The notes: generated from the letters alone by a model not told the origin. A stretch of DNA of 64,000 bases from Mesorhizobium qingshengii (GCF_900103325.1 NZ_FMXM01000005.1:186001-250000), one strand, 5' to 3'. Positions 19,821 to 28,319 are shown, numbered from the stretch's first letter. Numbers and translations: made by a program.

Positions 19821-19854
19821 ACAGAATACTCTGTGGTATAGAGTTATCTGTCAA
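19821..19854 (-). promoter_or_regulatory. Putative promoter and operator of the winged-helix regulator operon
   Basis: On the minus strand a TTGACA (complement of 19849-19854) lies upstream of a perfect inverted repeat, ACAGA-4-TCTGT at 19821-19834. That repeat falls where a -10 box would be. This fits an autoregulated promoter blocked by a small dimeric winged-helix protein. No good TATAAT is visible. Confidence 0.35.
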
Positions 19855-20170
19855 TCCACTCACGTGCGGATGAGGGGATCGCGCTTGACAAGGTGGTGGC
19901 GTGATCGGCCATCGCATTGCTCTCGTGATCTGTGTAGATCGCCCACCTGCATAAGACGATCGTGTCGATAAACTGCAGGTCATGATCTTCACCGTCGAAG
20001 ATCAAGGCGCAAGGCCGCTCGCTGATCTTCGCAGCTTCGCGGAGAGATCGGTCTGACAGGGCGCGGAGAATGTCGGTGGCGGACTGCCGGCAATAATCAA
20101 AGATCAGCAGCGCATCTTTGCGACGATCAGCATGATCGGGTGCCCTTCGTAACCAAAACTTAATCTGCAA
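19844..20170 (-). CDS. Possible hypothetical protein of 108 residues
   Basis: An open frame in a region of visibly lower GC encodes 108 residues with a mixed composition (LLIFDYCRQSATDILRALSD, then RPCALIFDGEDHDLQFIDTI) that reads like a folded cytosolic protein. I do not recognise a family. It would lie directly upstream of the winged-helix regulator operon on the same strand. The alternative is that this 470-base stretch is non-coding; conservation in relatives would decide. Confidence 0.3.
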   Translation of the reverse strand: MQIKFWLRRAPDHADRRKDALLIFDYCRQSATDILRALSDRSLREAAKISERPCALIFDGEDHDLQFIDTIVLCRWAIYTDHESNAMADHATTLSSAIPSSAREWIDR

Positions 20171-20269
20171 AAATCAGTATATTGCTTCGCTGGCTAGAGA
20201 GCCGCGAGTCAGATATGCATTGCCCGCCGAGGTCATTCACGGCCGTCGGCGTAACGCAAGGGGCATGAT

Positions 20270-20737
20270 ATGGCGAAGCAGTCGTCTAAGGCGCCGGCAT
20301 CCAAGACACCGGCAAAGAAAGCACCCGTGAAAGCAGCGACGGCGAAGGTCGCGGTAGCAGTGAAAAAAGCAGCGCCTGCGAAGGCTGCGGCGAAGCCGGC
20401 GGCGAAGGCCGCACCGGCCAAGAAGCCTGCAGCCAAGGCCGCGGCAAAACCGGCGGTGAAGAAGGCAGCGCCCGCGAAGGCAGCGGCAAAGCCGGCGGCC
20501 AAGGCAGCACCGGCCAAGAAGCCCGCGGCCAAGGCAGCAGCGAAACCCGCAGCCAAGAAGGCAGCGCCCGCGAAGGCGGCGGCAAAGCCTGCCGCCAAGG
20601 CAGCAGCAAAGCCTGCCGCCAAGGCAGCGCCGGCCAAGAAAGCGGCGGCGGCGGCAACCAAGCCCGCCGTGAAGAAAGCCGCGGCACCCAAGGCCAAGGC
20701 AGCGCCGGCAAAGGCGAAGGCGCCGGCCAAGAAGTAG
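20270..20737 (+). CDS. Histone H1-like Lys/Ala/Pro repeat protein
   Basis: The 155-residue protein is almost only Lys, Ala and Pro, built from degenerate units such as [15 protein letters not shown] repeated through the whole length. It resembles the tail of eukaryotic histone H1, Chlamydia Hc2 and the AlgP-type bacterial proteins. Such proteins are very basic and usually bind DNA or polyphosphate-like anions in the cytoplasm. There is no signal peptide or globular domain. The repeats are tandem at DNA level too, so length variation between strains is likely. The mirrored Ala-rich open frame on the minus strand is a shadow. Confidence 0.8.
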   Translation: MAKQSSKAPASKTPAKKAPVKAATAKVAVAVKKAAPAKAAAKPAAKAAPAKKPAAKAAAKPAVKKAAPAKAAAKPAAKAAPAKKPAAKAAAKPAAKKAAPAKAAAKPAAKAAAKPAAKAAPAKKAAAAATKPAVKKAAAPKAKAAPAKAKAPAKK

Positions 20738-20803
20738 ACCAGGCCTTGCTGGGGCGGCGCGTGTCCTGCTGGACGCGCAGAGAACGCTCCGGCACTTGCG
20801 AGC

Positions 20804-20851
20804 GGCGCATGATCATTCCGGAAACCGGGACCGGTTTTCGGGCCATGCGCG
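20804..20851. repeat. Rhizobial-type intergenic palindrome, CATGATC/CCGGTTTT class
   Basis: Outer arms GCGCATG and CATGCGC enclose inner arms CCGGAAACCGG and CCGGTTTTCGG, forming an almost continuous hairpin. The core (aaaccGGnaCCGGTTTT plus terminal CATG) matches in layout the element at 32621-32663 and, more loosely, the pair at 25737-25846. This suggests a dispersed repeat family. Confidence 0.6.
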
Positions 20852-20880
20852 GGACGTGGGGGAAGGGAGTCAGGGCAGCA

Positions 20881-20910
20881 AAGCGAGGCGCCGGACAGGC
20901 CGCCTCGCTT
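20881..20910 (+). terminator. Hairpin downstream of the H1-like gene
   Basis: Perfect 10-bp arms AAGCGAGGCG and CGCCTCGCTT around a 10-base loop. A T-run follows only about 25 bases later, so it may be a processing or stabilising hairpin rather than an intrinsic terminator. Confidence 0.35.
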
Positions 20911-21174
20911 GCTCGCACGGCTTGGGTTTTTTCGCGCCTGGTCGTGAAACGAATGCCCCGCCGCGAGGCCGGGGCTGCGAGAGATTGAGAAGCAGGTCGG
21001 ATGCTCCGTTCTTCTCTCGCTCCGCGCGGATCGCGCATCCGTCTGTAGTCAGGTCACAATGGTCATGTCGGGAAACCGCCAGCGGTTTTCTGGCAACTGG
21101 TTTTCTGTCGCCTGGCCATTGCCGGGACAACCGTTCCCGGTTGACAGTGCTGGTCGGCAAACAGGAATCCAATC

Positions 21175-21771
21175 ATGCCCAGACTTCTCTACGCCTCTTC
21201 TTCACCCTACAGTTCCAAGGTCCGCATGGCCGCGGTCTATGCAGGCATTGCTATCGAGGCGGTGCCGGTCAAGACCGACGACAAACCGGCAGTGCTGATC
21301 AAGGCCAACCCGCTCGGCAAGATCCCGGTGCTGGTGCTGGATGACGCCCGTTCGATCCATGACAGCCGCGCCATTACCCAGCATCTCAACCGTCTGTCGA
21401 AGAACGCGCTGTTTCCGCGCAACCCCGACAAGCGGCTAGAGGCGGAAGTGCTGGAGGCGCTGGCCGACGGCATCTGTGATTGCGCGCTGTCGATGGTCTA
21501 TGAGCGGCGCACGCGGCCTGAGGAGATGGTCTATCAGCCATGGCTCGACCGCCAATGGGCGAAGATCACGCAGGCACTCGACCTGCTCAACGCCAACCCG
21601 CCGAAACTGCCGAAGAAGATCACCGTCGGCCAGATGGCGTTGCGCGCCTGCCTTGGCTATCTCTCGCTGCGTTTTGCCGGAAAATGGGAAAAGGGTCGCG
21701 CCCGACTGACGCGGTGGGCGGCGCGCTTCGACGAGAAGTTTCCAGAACTGAAGCCCTGCATTCCCGGGTGA
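21175..21771 (+). CDS. Glutathione S-transferase family protein
   Basis: GSTs conjugate or reduce substrates with glutathione in the cytosol. The 198-residue protein starts MPRLLYASSSPYSSKVRMAA, with a Ser/Tyr-rich thioredoxin-fold start in which a serine near residue 9-10 could be the glutathione-activating residue. NPLGKIPVLVLDD and the DSRAITQHL motif (the glutathione gamma-glutamyl site) follow at about 45-70. The helical C-terminal domain has the KKITVGQMALRACLGYLSLRF stretch. The substrate is unknown. A strong bidirectional terminator separates it from the convergent porin gene. Confidence 0.88.
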   Translation: MPRLLYASSSPYSSKVRMAAVYAGIAIEAVPVKTDDKPAVLIKANPLGKIPVLVLDDARSIHDSRAITQHLNRLSKNALFPRNPDKRLEAEVLEALADGICDCALSMVYERRTRPEEMVYQPWLDRQWAKITQALDLLNANPPKLPKKITVGQMALRACLGYLSLRFAGKWEKGRARLTRWAARFDEKFPELKPCIPG

Positions 21772-21795
21772 CCGATCTCCCGAAGTGGTCGGAGA

Positions 21796-21826
21796 TAAAA
21801 AAGCCGGGCGCGAGGCCCGGCTTTTT
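21796..21826. terminator. Bidirectional rho-independent terminator between GST and porin genes
   Basis: Stem GCCGGGC/GCCCGGC with a 4-5 base loop, preceded by AAAAAA and followed by TTTTT, so it works on both strands. It sits exactly between two convergent genes. Confidence 0.85.
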
Positions 21827-21846
21827 CGTGTCGTGGCTTGAACGAC

Positions 21847-22506
21847 TTAGAACTTCATACCGACGCCGAAGGTGACGCGGTTGTCGGTGGCCTTGACCTT
21901 GCCAATGCCGCCGTCGAAGCTCTTGCTGCCGAAGTCGGTGTAGCGATACTCGACACGGCCGAAGACATTGTCGGTCAGCTTGATGTCGGTGCCGAGACCG
22001 GCGGTCCAGCCGATCATCGTGGCGCGGTCGCTGGTGCCGAGGTCGGTATCCTCCACCTTCAGGCTTCTGCCGGCGAGACCGCCGGTGCCGTAGAGCAGGA
22101 TTTCCGGGGTCACGGCGTAGCCGAGACGGGCACGCAGCGAGCCTTCGAAGCCGGCCTTGGAGTGGATACCGTTATCGTCACCCTTGACGCCGTTGTAGCC
22201 GAGCTCGGCTTCACCGCCGTAGACGAAGTTCTCCTGCTGCCACTGATAGCCGCCGAAGACACTGCCGATGAAACCCTTCGTATCGGTCGAATCGCCAAAA
22301 TCCTTCTCCTTGGTACGGCCGCTGAAGCCATAGCCAAGGTTGATACCGGCATAGGGACCTGCCCAGGACGCCACAGGCAGTTCAGCAACCGGCGCGGGTG
22401 CCGGCGGCTCTTCGGAAACGACGTCCGCGGCATAAGCGGTTCCACTGAGGGCGAAGAGGCCCAGCGCTACGGCCAACGGCCGTGCGAATTTAAGATTGGC
22501 TTGCAT
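21847..22506 (-). CDS. Outer-membrane beta-barrel protein, Omp25/Omp31 (RopB-like) family
   Basis: The 219-residue protein has a signal peptide cleaved after TAYAA, a short Pro/Ala-rich linker, and WAGPYAGINLGYGFSG, the hallmark of alphaproteobacterial Omp25/Omp31 proteins. Alternating strands continue to a C-terminal VTFGVGMKF, ending in phenylalanine as required for Bam-dependent insertion. It should form an 8-strand outer-membrane barrel. An AAGGAG site precedes the ATG. It appears monocistronic with its own terminator. Confidence 0.9.
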   Translation of the reverse strand: MQANLKFARPLAVALGLFALSGTAYAADVVSEEPPAPAPVAELPVASWAGPYAGINLGYGFSGRTKEKDFGDSTDTKGFIGSVFGGYQWQQENFVYGGEAELGYNGVKGDDNGIHSKAGFEGSLRARLGYAVTPEILLYGTGGLAGRSLKVEDTDLGTSDRATMIGWTAGLGTDIKLTDNVFGRVEYRYTDFGSKSFDGGIGKVKATDNRVTFGVGMKF

Positions 22507-22918
22507 TGTTCTTTACTCCTTAAGCCACAGGACACAGGCTTGTTTCTCACGATCGCCATCGACCCGTCCGGGGGGTGAAACGGATCTGGCGTTCGTCGGT
22601 TCCAAATGTCGTGTCAAAATGCGGCTGAAGCGAACCTGAACTTGGGTCATTCCCCGGCGCGAATGAGGCGGAACCTTGACGTTGCATCTTCGCAACAGCG
22701 AAATGGCAGGAGTCACTTCATGCTGCGCTGCACACCGCTTGGTGCAAGGAGTCCAGCGCCCTATATTGCGGTCGGCGGCTCCGAGTCCAAGACGAGTCGA
22801 GACGCCGAACTGGCGGTTTCGCCACAATGCTGCCCAAGGTGCGAACGCCATTTAACGCATGCCGGGCCATATTTCGCCGGCGCCGTTTTTCCGGCCCCAA
22901 ATTGAGGATTGACAGCAT
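22507..22918. other. Divergent intergenic region between the porin and the SDR gene
   Basis: The 412-base gap holds the ribosome site of the porin gene near 22515 and presumably both promoters. Open frames here (for example 22513-22851 minus) lack family content and good start signals. I see no RNA gene or repeat. Confidence 0.4.
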
Positions 22919-23683
22919 ATGAGTAGAGCCACCGCCACGGCGCTGGTGACGGGCGGGGCAAAACGGATCGGCAGGGCGATCGTCGAGGATCTCGCTGCCC
23001 ACGGATTTGCCGTCGCCATCCACTGCAATCGCTCGCGCGCCGAGGGAGATGCATTGGCCGCCCAGATCAACCAGGCCGGCGGTCGCGCTGCGGTTGTCGG
23101 CGCCGATCTGACCGATATGGACGCCGTCGGCGGTCTCGTCGGCGAGGCGGAAGCCGCACTCGGACCGATCTCGCTGCTGGTCAACAATGCGTCGCTGTTC
23201 GAGGACGATTCGGTTCTGGATTTCGACTGGCGGGCCTGGGACCGGCATTTTGCCGTGCATGTGAAGGCGCCGGCGCTGCTTTCGCAAAACTTCGCACGGG
23301 CGTTGCCGGAGGGACAGGAGGGGCTGATCGTCAACATCATCGACCAGCGGGTCTGGCGCCCGACGCCACGCTATTTCTCCTATGCGCTGTCGAAGTCGAC
23401 GCTGTGGATGGCCACGCAGATGATGGCGCAAGCGCTCGGTCCGTGCATCCGCGTCAACGGCCTCGGTCCGGGGCCGACCTTGAAGAACGCTCGCCAGGAC
23501 GACAGCGATTTCGACGCGCAGGTCGAGGGTTTGATCCTCAAGCGCGGCCCGCAATTGTCGGAATTCGGTACCACCATCCGCTATCTCTGGGAAGCCCGCT
23601 CCGTCACCGGCCAGATGATCGCGCTCGATGGCGGTCAACACCTTGCGTGGCGGACGCCCGATGTGACAGGCATGGTGGAATGA
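22919..23683 (+). CDS. SDR-family pteridine-reductase-like oxidoreductase (PTR1/FolM type)
   Basis: A 254-residue short-chain dehydrogenase with TGGAKRIG at the N-terminus, the TGx3RxG cofactor motif of pteridine reductases. The usual catalytic serine is replaced by Asp142, exactly 13 residues before Tyr155 of YALSK (Lys159). This is the Asp/Tyr/Lys arrangement of PTR1 and FolM, which reduce dihydropterins with NADPH. Reduction of dihydrobiopterin, dihydromonapterin or dihydrofolate is therefore likely but the exact substrate is unknown. Its stop overlaps the uvrC start (ATGA), so the two are cotranscribed. Confidence 0.82.
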   Translation: MSRATATALVTGGAKRIGRAIVEDLAAHGFAVAIHCNRSRAEGDALAAQINQAGGRAAVVGADLTDMDAVGGLVGEAEAALGPISLLVNNASLFEDDSVLDFDWRAWDRHFAVHVKAPALLSQNFARALPEGQEGLIVNIIDQRVWRPTPRYFSYALSKSTLWMATQMMAQALGPCIRVNGLGPGPTLKNARQDDSDFDAQVEGLILKRGPQLSEFGTTIRYLWEARSVTGQMIALDGGQHLAWRTPDVTGMVE

Positions 23684-25737
23684 GTCCTGTAGACCACAAG
23701 AACAAGCCGCGCGGCGGCGCCGACGATCTGCCCCCCGATATCGATCTGGAGGACGAGACGGTGGAGGAGATCGTCGAACCCGCTGGTCCGGACGTAGCGT
23801 TCACGGCTATCGACTGGACGCCGCATGCCGGCGACGCCGAAGGCATGGTCGGTGCCGAGGTGATCCAGACGCTGGTCAAGCGGCTGCCCAACGCGCCCGG
23901 CGTCTACCGCATGATGAACGCCGCTGGTGACGTGCTCTATGTCGGCAAGGCGCGCAGCCTGAAGAAGCGCGTGACCAACTATGCGCAGGGCCGCTTCCAC
24001 ACCAATCGCATCGGCCGCATGGTGCGCGAGACGTCGACGATGGAGTTCGTCGTCACCCGCACCGAGATCGAAGCACTGCTGCTCGAAGCCAATCTTATCA
24101 AGCGCTTGCGGCCGCGATTCAATGTTCTGATGCGCGACGACAAGTCGTTTCCCTATATCCTTCTGACCGGCGACCATGTCTCGCCGGGTATCTACAAGCA
24201 TCGCGGCGCGCGGTCGCGCAAAGGCGATTATTTCGGCCCCTTTGCTTCGGCCGGCGCCGTCGGCCGCACCATCAATTCGTTGCAGCGCGCCTTTCTGCTC
24301 AGGAGTTGCACCAACTCGTTTTACGAGAACCGCACGCGGCCGTGCCTTTTGTACCAGATCAAGCGCTGCGCTGGCCCCTGCACCGGCGAGATCTCGCATC
24401 AGGACTATGCCGAACTGGTCGCCGAGGCGAAGGATTTCCTCTCCGGCCGCAGCCAGAAGGTGAAGACGGAAATTTCCGCCGCCATGCAGCAGGCCTCCGA
24501 GGACCTCGATTTCGAGCGCGCCGCCATCTATCGCGACCGGCTCGCAGCCCTGTCGCATGTGCAGAGCCATCAGGGCATCAATCCGGCGACCGTCGACGAG
24601 GCCGATGTTTTCGCCATCCATCAGGAAGGCGGCCAGGTCTGTATCCAGGTGTTTTTCTTCCGCACCGGCCAGAACTGGGGCAACCGTGCCTATTTCCCCA
24701 AGGCCGATCCGGCGCTGGAAGCGGCCGAGGTGCTGGGCTCCTTCCTGGCGCAGTTCTATGACGACAAGCCGACGCCACGGGCGATCCTCCTGTCGCATGG
24801 CGTCGAGGATCAGGAACTGCTGGCCGAGGCGCTGTCGACCCGGGCCGGCCGCAAGGTCGCGATCCTGGTGCCGCAGCGCGGCGAGAAGAAGGATTTGATC
24901 GACAACGCCTTGCAGAATGCACGCGAGGCGCTCGGCCGCCGGCTGGCCGAAACCTCCACGCAAGGGCGGCTGCTTGCCGGCTTCGCCGAGACCTTCGGCC
25001 TGCCCAAGCCGCCGGTGCGCATCGAGGTCTACGACAATTCGCACATCATGGGCACCAACGCCGTCGGCGCCATGGTCGTCGCCGGGCCGGAAGGCTTCGT
25101 CAAGAACCAGTACCGCAAGTTCAACATTCGCTCGACAGAGATCACGCCGGGTGACGATTTCGGCATGATGCGCGAGGTGATGGAGCGGCGTTTTTCGCGG
25201 CTGCTCAAGGAACATGGCGATGTTGCACCCGACGATGCGGTGGCAACCGATGATATCGAGGAGGACATCTCCGGCAGCTTCCCTGCCTGGCCCGATGTCA
25301 TCCTGATCGACGGCGGCCAAGGCCAGATGACGGCAGTGCGCAAGATCCTCTCGGATCTCGGCATCGAGGACCGCGTCGTGGCGATCGGGATCGCCAAGGG
25401 CCAGGACCGCGATGCCGGCCGCGAGCGCTTCTTCGTGAGGGGCAGGGACTCGTTTTCACTGCCGGTTCGCGATCCGGTGCTGTATTTCGTCCAGCGCCTG
25501 CGCGACGAGGTCCACCGCTTCGCCATCGGTTCGCACCGGGCCCGCCGAAAGAAAGAAATGGTCAAGAGCCCGCTCGACGAGATCAGCGGCATCGGCCCCG
25601 GCCGCAAGCGCGCCCTGCTTCTGCATTTCGGCACCGCCAAGGCGGTCAGCCGTGCCGCCATCGAGGATCTGAGGAAAGTCGACGGCATTTCCGAACAGGT
25701 TGCCAAACTGGTCTACAATCACTTCCACGAGAGCTGA
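23680..25737 (+). CDS. uvrC: Excinuclease ABC subunit UvrC
   Basis: UvrC makes both incisions in nucleotide excision repair. The 685-residue protein has an acidic N-terminal extension of about 65 residues, a GIY-YIG nuclease domain ([19 protein letters not shown]), and a UVR motif ([14 protein letters not shown]) near residue 270. The RNase H-like nuclease domain includes [15 protein letters not shown] and LIDGGQGQ, and a C-terminal helix-hairpin-helix pair follows. The start ATG overlaps the previous stop; longer frames upstream belong to the SDR region. A palindromic repeat begins at its stop codon. Confidence 0.95.
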   Translation: MSPVDHKNKPRGGADDLPPDIDLEDETVEEIVEPAGPDVAFTAIDWTPHAGDAEGMVGAEVIQTLVKRLPNAPGVYRMMNAAGDVLYVGKARSLKKRVTNYAQGRFHTNRIGRMVRETSTMEFVVTRTEIEALLLEANLIKRLRPRFNVLMRDDKSFPYILLTGDHVSPGIYKHRGARSRKGDYFGPFASAGAVGRTINSLQRAFLLRSCTNSFYENRTRPCLLYQIKRCAGPCTGEISHQDYAELVAEAKDFLSGRSQKVKTEISAAMQQASEDLDFERAAIYRDRLAALSHVQSHQGINPATVDEADVFAIHQEGGQVCIQVFFFRTGQNWGNRAYFPKADPALEAAEVLGSFLAQFYDDKPTPRAILLSHGVEDQELLAEALSTRAGRKVAILVPQRGEKKDLIDNALQNAREALGRRLAETSTQGRLLAGFAETFGLPKPPVRIEVYDNSHIMGTNAVGAMVVAGPEGFVKNQYRKFNIRSTEITPGDDFGMMREVMERRFSRLLKEHGDVAPDDAVATDDIEEDISGSFPAWPDVILIDGGQGQMTAVRKILSDLGIEDRVVAIGIAKGQDRDAGRERFFVRGRDSFSLPVRDPVLYFVQRLRDEVHRFAIGSHRARRKKEMVKSPLDEISGIGPGRKRALLLHFGTAKAVSRAAIEDLRKVDGISEQVAKLVYNHFHES

Positions 25738-25786
25738 TGCATGTCGCCCAAAAAGTGCGCAGCGGTTTTGGGACAACGACATGCAT
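25737..25786. repeat. Palindromic repeat, copy 1 of a tandem pair after uvrC
   Basis: Perfect 10-bp outer arms ATGCATGTCG and CGACATGCAT enclose CCCAAAA...TTTTGGG and a central GTGCGCAGCGG. The left arm begins at the last base of the uvrC stop codon. A second copy follows 11 bases later. Confidence 0.75.
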
Positions 25787-25797
25787 GAAGGGGAAGA

Positions 25798-25846
25798 ATG
25801 CACGTGGCCCAAAAGTGCGCAGCGGTTTTGGGACAGCGGCATGCAT
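25798..25846. repeat. Palindromic repeat, copy 2 of the tandem pair
   Basis: The core from CCCAAAAGTGCGCAGCGG to TTTTGGGACA is the same as copy 1 apart from one A. The outer arms have diverged (ATGCACGTGG / CGGCATGCAT). Two direct copies 61 bases apart suggest tandem duplication of a mobile palindromic unit. Confidence 0.75.
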
Positions 25847-25957
25847 CACACTTTAAGGAGGTTTATCGCTATTTTCGGCTGACCAATCGATTTTGGCCTG
25901 TTGACCCCCCACATTCGCATCTGATTTGAGTACGCAGGCAGAAAGAGTCCCCAAGAC

Positions 25958-26554
25958 ATGGCCAAGCGCGCGTTCAACCTGCCCAACATGCTCACCTATG
26001 CCCGCATCATCGCGGTGCCGTTGGTCGTGCTGTGCTTTTTTCTGGAGGGGCATCTAAAATCGAGCGACTTCGCCCGCTGGTCGGCGCTGATCATCTTCTT
26101 GCTCGCTTCGATTACCGATTACCTGGATGGCTATCTGGCGCGCGCCTGGCAGCAGACCTCCAACATCGGCAAGATGCTTGATCCGATCGCCGACAAATTG
26201 CTGGTCGCCACCTGCCTCTTGCTTCTGGCGGCCGACACCGATCGCCATGCAGGCATCGCCGGCTGGTCGCTGTGGGCCGCCATCATCATCCTGTGCCGCG
26301 AAATCCTCGTCTCGGGTCTGCGCGAATATCTGGCGGCGCTCAAGGTCTCGGTGCCAGTGACGCAGCTTGCCAAGTGGAAGACCGCGATCCAAATGGTCGC
26401 CATCGCCTTCCTGCTGGCCGGTCCGGCCGGCGACAAGATTTTCCCTCTGACCACGCAGACCGGGCTGGTGCTGCTGTGGATCGCGGCGCTCGTTACGCTC
26501 TACACAGGCTACGACTATTTCCGCGCCGGCCTCAAGCACATCATGGATGAATGA
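25958..26554 (+). CDS. pgsA: CDP-diacylglycerol-glycerol-3-phosphate 3-phosphatidyltransferase PgsA
   Basis: PgsA makes phosphatidylglycerophosphate, the committed precursor of phosphatidylglycerol and cardiolipin. The 198-residue membrane protein starts MAKRAFNLPNMLTYARI and carries the CDP-alcohol motif D-G-x2-A-R-x8-G-x3-D-x3-D (LDGYLARAWQQTSNIGKMLD, then PIADK) in residues about 50-75. About five to six TM segments are visible. Its position after uvrC matches the uvrC-pgsA pair of E. coli and favours PgsA over other family members. moaD follows directly. Confidence 0.93.
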   Translation: MAKRAFNLPNMLTYARIIAVPLVVLCFFLEGHLKSSDFARWSALIIFLLASITDYLDGYLARAWQQTSNIGKMLDPIADKLLVATCLLLLAADTDRHAGIAGWSLWAAIIILCREILVSGLREYLAALKVSVPVTQLAKWKTAIQMVAIAFLLAGPAGDKIFPLTTQTGLVLLWIAALVTLYTGYDYFRAGLKHIMDE

Positions 26555-26555
26555 G

Positions 26556-26813
26556 ATGGCGACCCGGCTCATCTATTTCGCCTGGGTGCGCGAACGGATC
26601 GGCACATCTGAGGAAGACGTTGAATTGCCTGATGGCATCGAGACGGTCGGCGACCTCTTGCGCTGGTTGAAATCGCGCGGCGAGGGCTACGAGCAAGCAC
26701 TGCAATATCCCGATGTGATCCGCGTCGCCATCAACCAGGAACATGTCGACCACGGCGAGAAGATATCGGGCGCGCGCGAGATCGCGCTGTTCCCGCCGAT
26801 GACCGGGGGCTGA
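26556..26813 (+). CDS. moaD: Molybdopterin synthase small subunit MoaD
   Basis: MoaD is the ubiquitin-fold sulfur carrier whose C-terminal thiocarboxylate donates sulfur to make molybdopterin. The product ends PPMTGG, the required Gly-Gly. The start is either ATG 26547 (MNEMATRL, overlapping the pgsA stop) or ATG 26556 (MATRLIYFAWVRERIG); the second matches the family length of about 85. moaE begins 2 bases after the stop, so the two subunits are made together. Confidence 0.92.
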   Translation: MATRLIYFAWVRERIGTSEEDVELPDGIETVGDLLRWLKSRGEGYEQALQYPDVIRVAINQEHVDHGEKISGAREIALFPPMTGG

Positions 26814-26815
26814 AA

Positions 26816-27292
26816 ATGACCGGCGCGGTCGTACCTTTCGTGCGCATCCAGGCGCAGGATTTCGACGTCGCCGCCGAGATTGCCAGGCTGACGCAAGGCC
26901 GCGCCGATATTGGCGCTGTGGTCACCTTCTCCGGCCTTTGCCGCGACGAGGCAGGCAGCCTCTCGGCACTTGAGCTCGAGCACTATCCCGGCATGGCGGA
27001 GGCCGAGATCGCCCGCATCGCCACCGAGGCGATCGAGCGTTGGCCGCTTCAAGGCCTCACCGCCATCCATCGCCACGGCAAGATCGCGCCGGGGGAGAAC
27101 ATCGTGCTGGTGGTGGCCGCCTCGGCGCATCGCCATGCGGCATTCGAGGCAGCGAACTTTCTCATGGACTATTTGAAATCGCGCGCACCTTTTTGGAAGA
27201 AGGAGCATCGCATTGACGGCTCCGAGGGCGGCTGGGTCGATGCCAACGAGGCCGACGCCAAGGCCGCACAGCGCTGGAAACCGCTCGAATAA
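26816..27292 (+). CDS. moaE: Molybdopterin synthase catalytic subunit MoaE
   Basis: MoaE binds precursor Z (cPMP) and, with two MoaD subunits, inserts the dithiolene sulfurs. The 158-residue protein shows FSGLCRDE near residue 39, LELEHYPGMAEAEI, the IHRHGKIAPGE loop and HRHAAFEAANFLMDYLKSRAPFWKKE with the conserved catalytic lysines. The length is normal. The moaDE pair supplies cofactor to enzymes such as the molybdopterin oxidoreductase at 36.7-38.8 kb. Confidence 0.94.
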   Translation: MTGAVVPFVRIQAQDFDVAAEIARLTQGRADIGAVVTFSGLCRDEAGSLSALELEHYPGMAEAEIARIATEAIERWPLQGLTAIHRHGKIAPGENIVLVVAASAHRHAAFEAANFLMDYLKSRAPFWKKEHRIDGSEGGWVDANEADAKAAQRWKPLE

Positions 27293-27383
27293 AGTCCAGC
27301 CGCAGCCATGCATTGACCGCAATCCTTTGGCCAATTGACCGCGGTTGGTCAGCCCGGGGCATTGGTAGACCGGGCAAAGGGAG

Positions 27384-28154
27384 ATGGTCATGCTGGACAG
27401 GATCGCGGAATTCTTCGTCTTCGGTTTTGTGCCGCTGGTCGTCGGCGTGTTGGCCGTGCCGGAATTGTCTGTTGCCGCCGAAAAGGCCGTGAAAGGCGAG
27501 GTGATCTATCGCGAGCGCATCGCGTTGCCGCCCAGTGCCGTGCTCTCCGTCCAGCTTGCCGATGTCTCGCTGGCGGATGCTCCGGTCAAAATCATCGGCG
27601 AACAGAATATCAAGCCTGCCGGTCAGGTGCCGATCAGCTTCGAGATCAAATTCGACCCCTCCGTCATCCGGTCGCAGATGACCTATGCGCTGCAGGCCCG
27701 GATCACCGTCGACGACAGGCTGCTGTTCATCTCCGATGTGCGCCATCAGGTCGATCCGCTGACCGAAGTGCCGCAGACCATCATGCTCAAGATGGTCACG
27801 CCGAGCACCGAGCCGACGGCTTCCGTTTTTGGTCAGCTGTGGCTGGTCGACTATGTCGACGGCATAGGCGCCATCGCCGCGCCGCAAGCGACGTTCAGGG
27901 TCAGCGAGGCCGGCAAGGCGGGCGGCAGCGGCCCTTGCAACACCTATTTCGCCACGGCCAAGGTCGACGGCCAAGCGATCACAATCAGCGAGATCGGCTC
28001 GACCTACAAGGCCTGCGCGCCGGAGGTGATGGCCGAGGAAAAGGCGCTGTTCGATGCCTTGGCCAAGGCTGCGTCATACAGTGTCGATGCCGGCAAGCTC
28101 GCCATTGCCGACAAGGATGGCCGCGAGATCCTGCGCTTCAGCGCCGCAAGCTGA
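27384..28154 (+). CDS. Exported YbaY-META (HslJ-like) two-domain protein
   Basis: The 256-residue protein has an N-terminal hydrophobic segment (about 8-30) that looks like a signal peptide ending near LSVAAE. A YbaY-like beta domain follows (about 35-140: VKGEVIYRERIALPPSAVLSV, LQARITVDDRLLFISD), then a META/HslJ-like domain (about 148-250: GQLWLVDYVDG, GGSGPCNTYFA, STYKACAP). The META cysteine pair in GPCNTY and YKACAP is typical. Both domains occur in envelope proteins linked to stress or drug resistance, but the function is unknown. I see no lipobox cysteine. Start ATG 27384 or 27390. Confidence 0.78.
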   Translation: MVMLDRIAEFFVFGFVPLVVGVLAVPELSVAAEKAVKGEVIYRERIALPPSAVLSVQLADVSLADAPVKIIGEQNIKPAGQVPISFEIKFDPSVIRSQMTYALQARITVDDRLLFISDVRHQVDPLTEVPQTIMLKMVTPSTEPTASVFGQLWLVDYVDGIGAIAAPQATFRVSEAGKAGGSGPCNTYFATAKVDGQAITISEIGSTYKACAPEVMAEEKALFDALAKAASYSVDAGKLAIADKDGREILRFSAAS

Positions 28155-28319
28155 GGTGTCTTGATGGTCGGGCGCTGGGCCTGGCCATGCATATCGACAC
28201 TGTCGGACCGAAACAGACGCTCTGACTTAGCCTGCTGGCGCCGATGCTGCTCAAGGCATATGGACAGGCTGCATGCCGACATGCCGCGGTTCGGGCGCGA
28301 GACCTGACCGTTCAGCCAA

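Larger units (their letters stand above)
20738..21174. other. Intergenic region carrying palindromic elements
   Basis: This 437-base gap between the H1-like gene and the GST gene has no convincing gene. It contains a long imperfect palindrome (20804-20851), a 10-bp hairpin (20881-20910) and a smaller hairpin (20955-20975, arms GCCCCG/CGGGGC). Confidence 0.5.

Noticed and set aside
19432..19971. 179-residue plus-strand frame over the winged-helix regulator
   Set aside because: It is antisense to the recognisable regulator and has no motif.
20233..20730. Ala/Phe/Gly-rich antisense frame over the H1-like gene
   Set aside because: It is the complement of the Lys/Ala repeats, which gives an artificial hydrophobic repeat. 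No ribosome site or family.
22513..22851. 112-residue minus-strand frame upstream of the porin gene
   Set aside because: It overlaps the porin's own ribosome site and promoter region, and its composition is not protein-like.
25737..25846. Direct repeats as a possible CRISPR array
   Set aside because: Only two copies, each itself a long palindrome, with an 11-base spacer and no cas genes.
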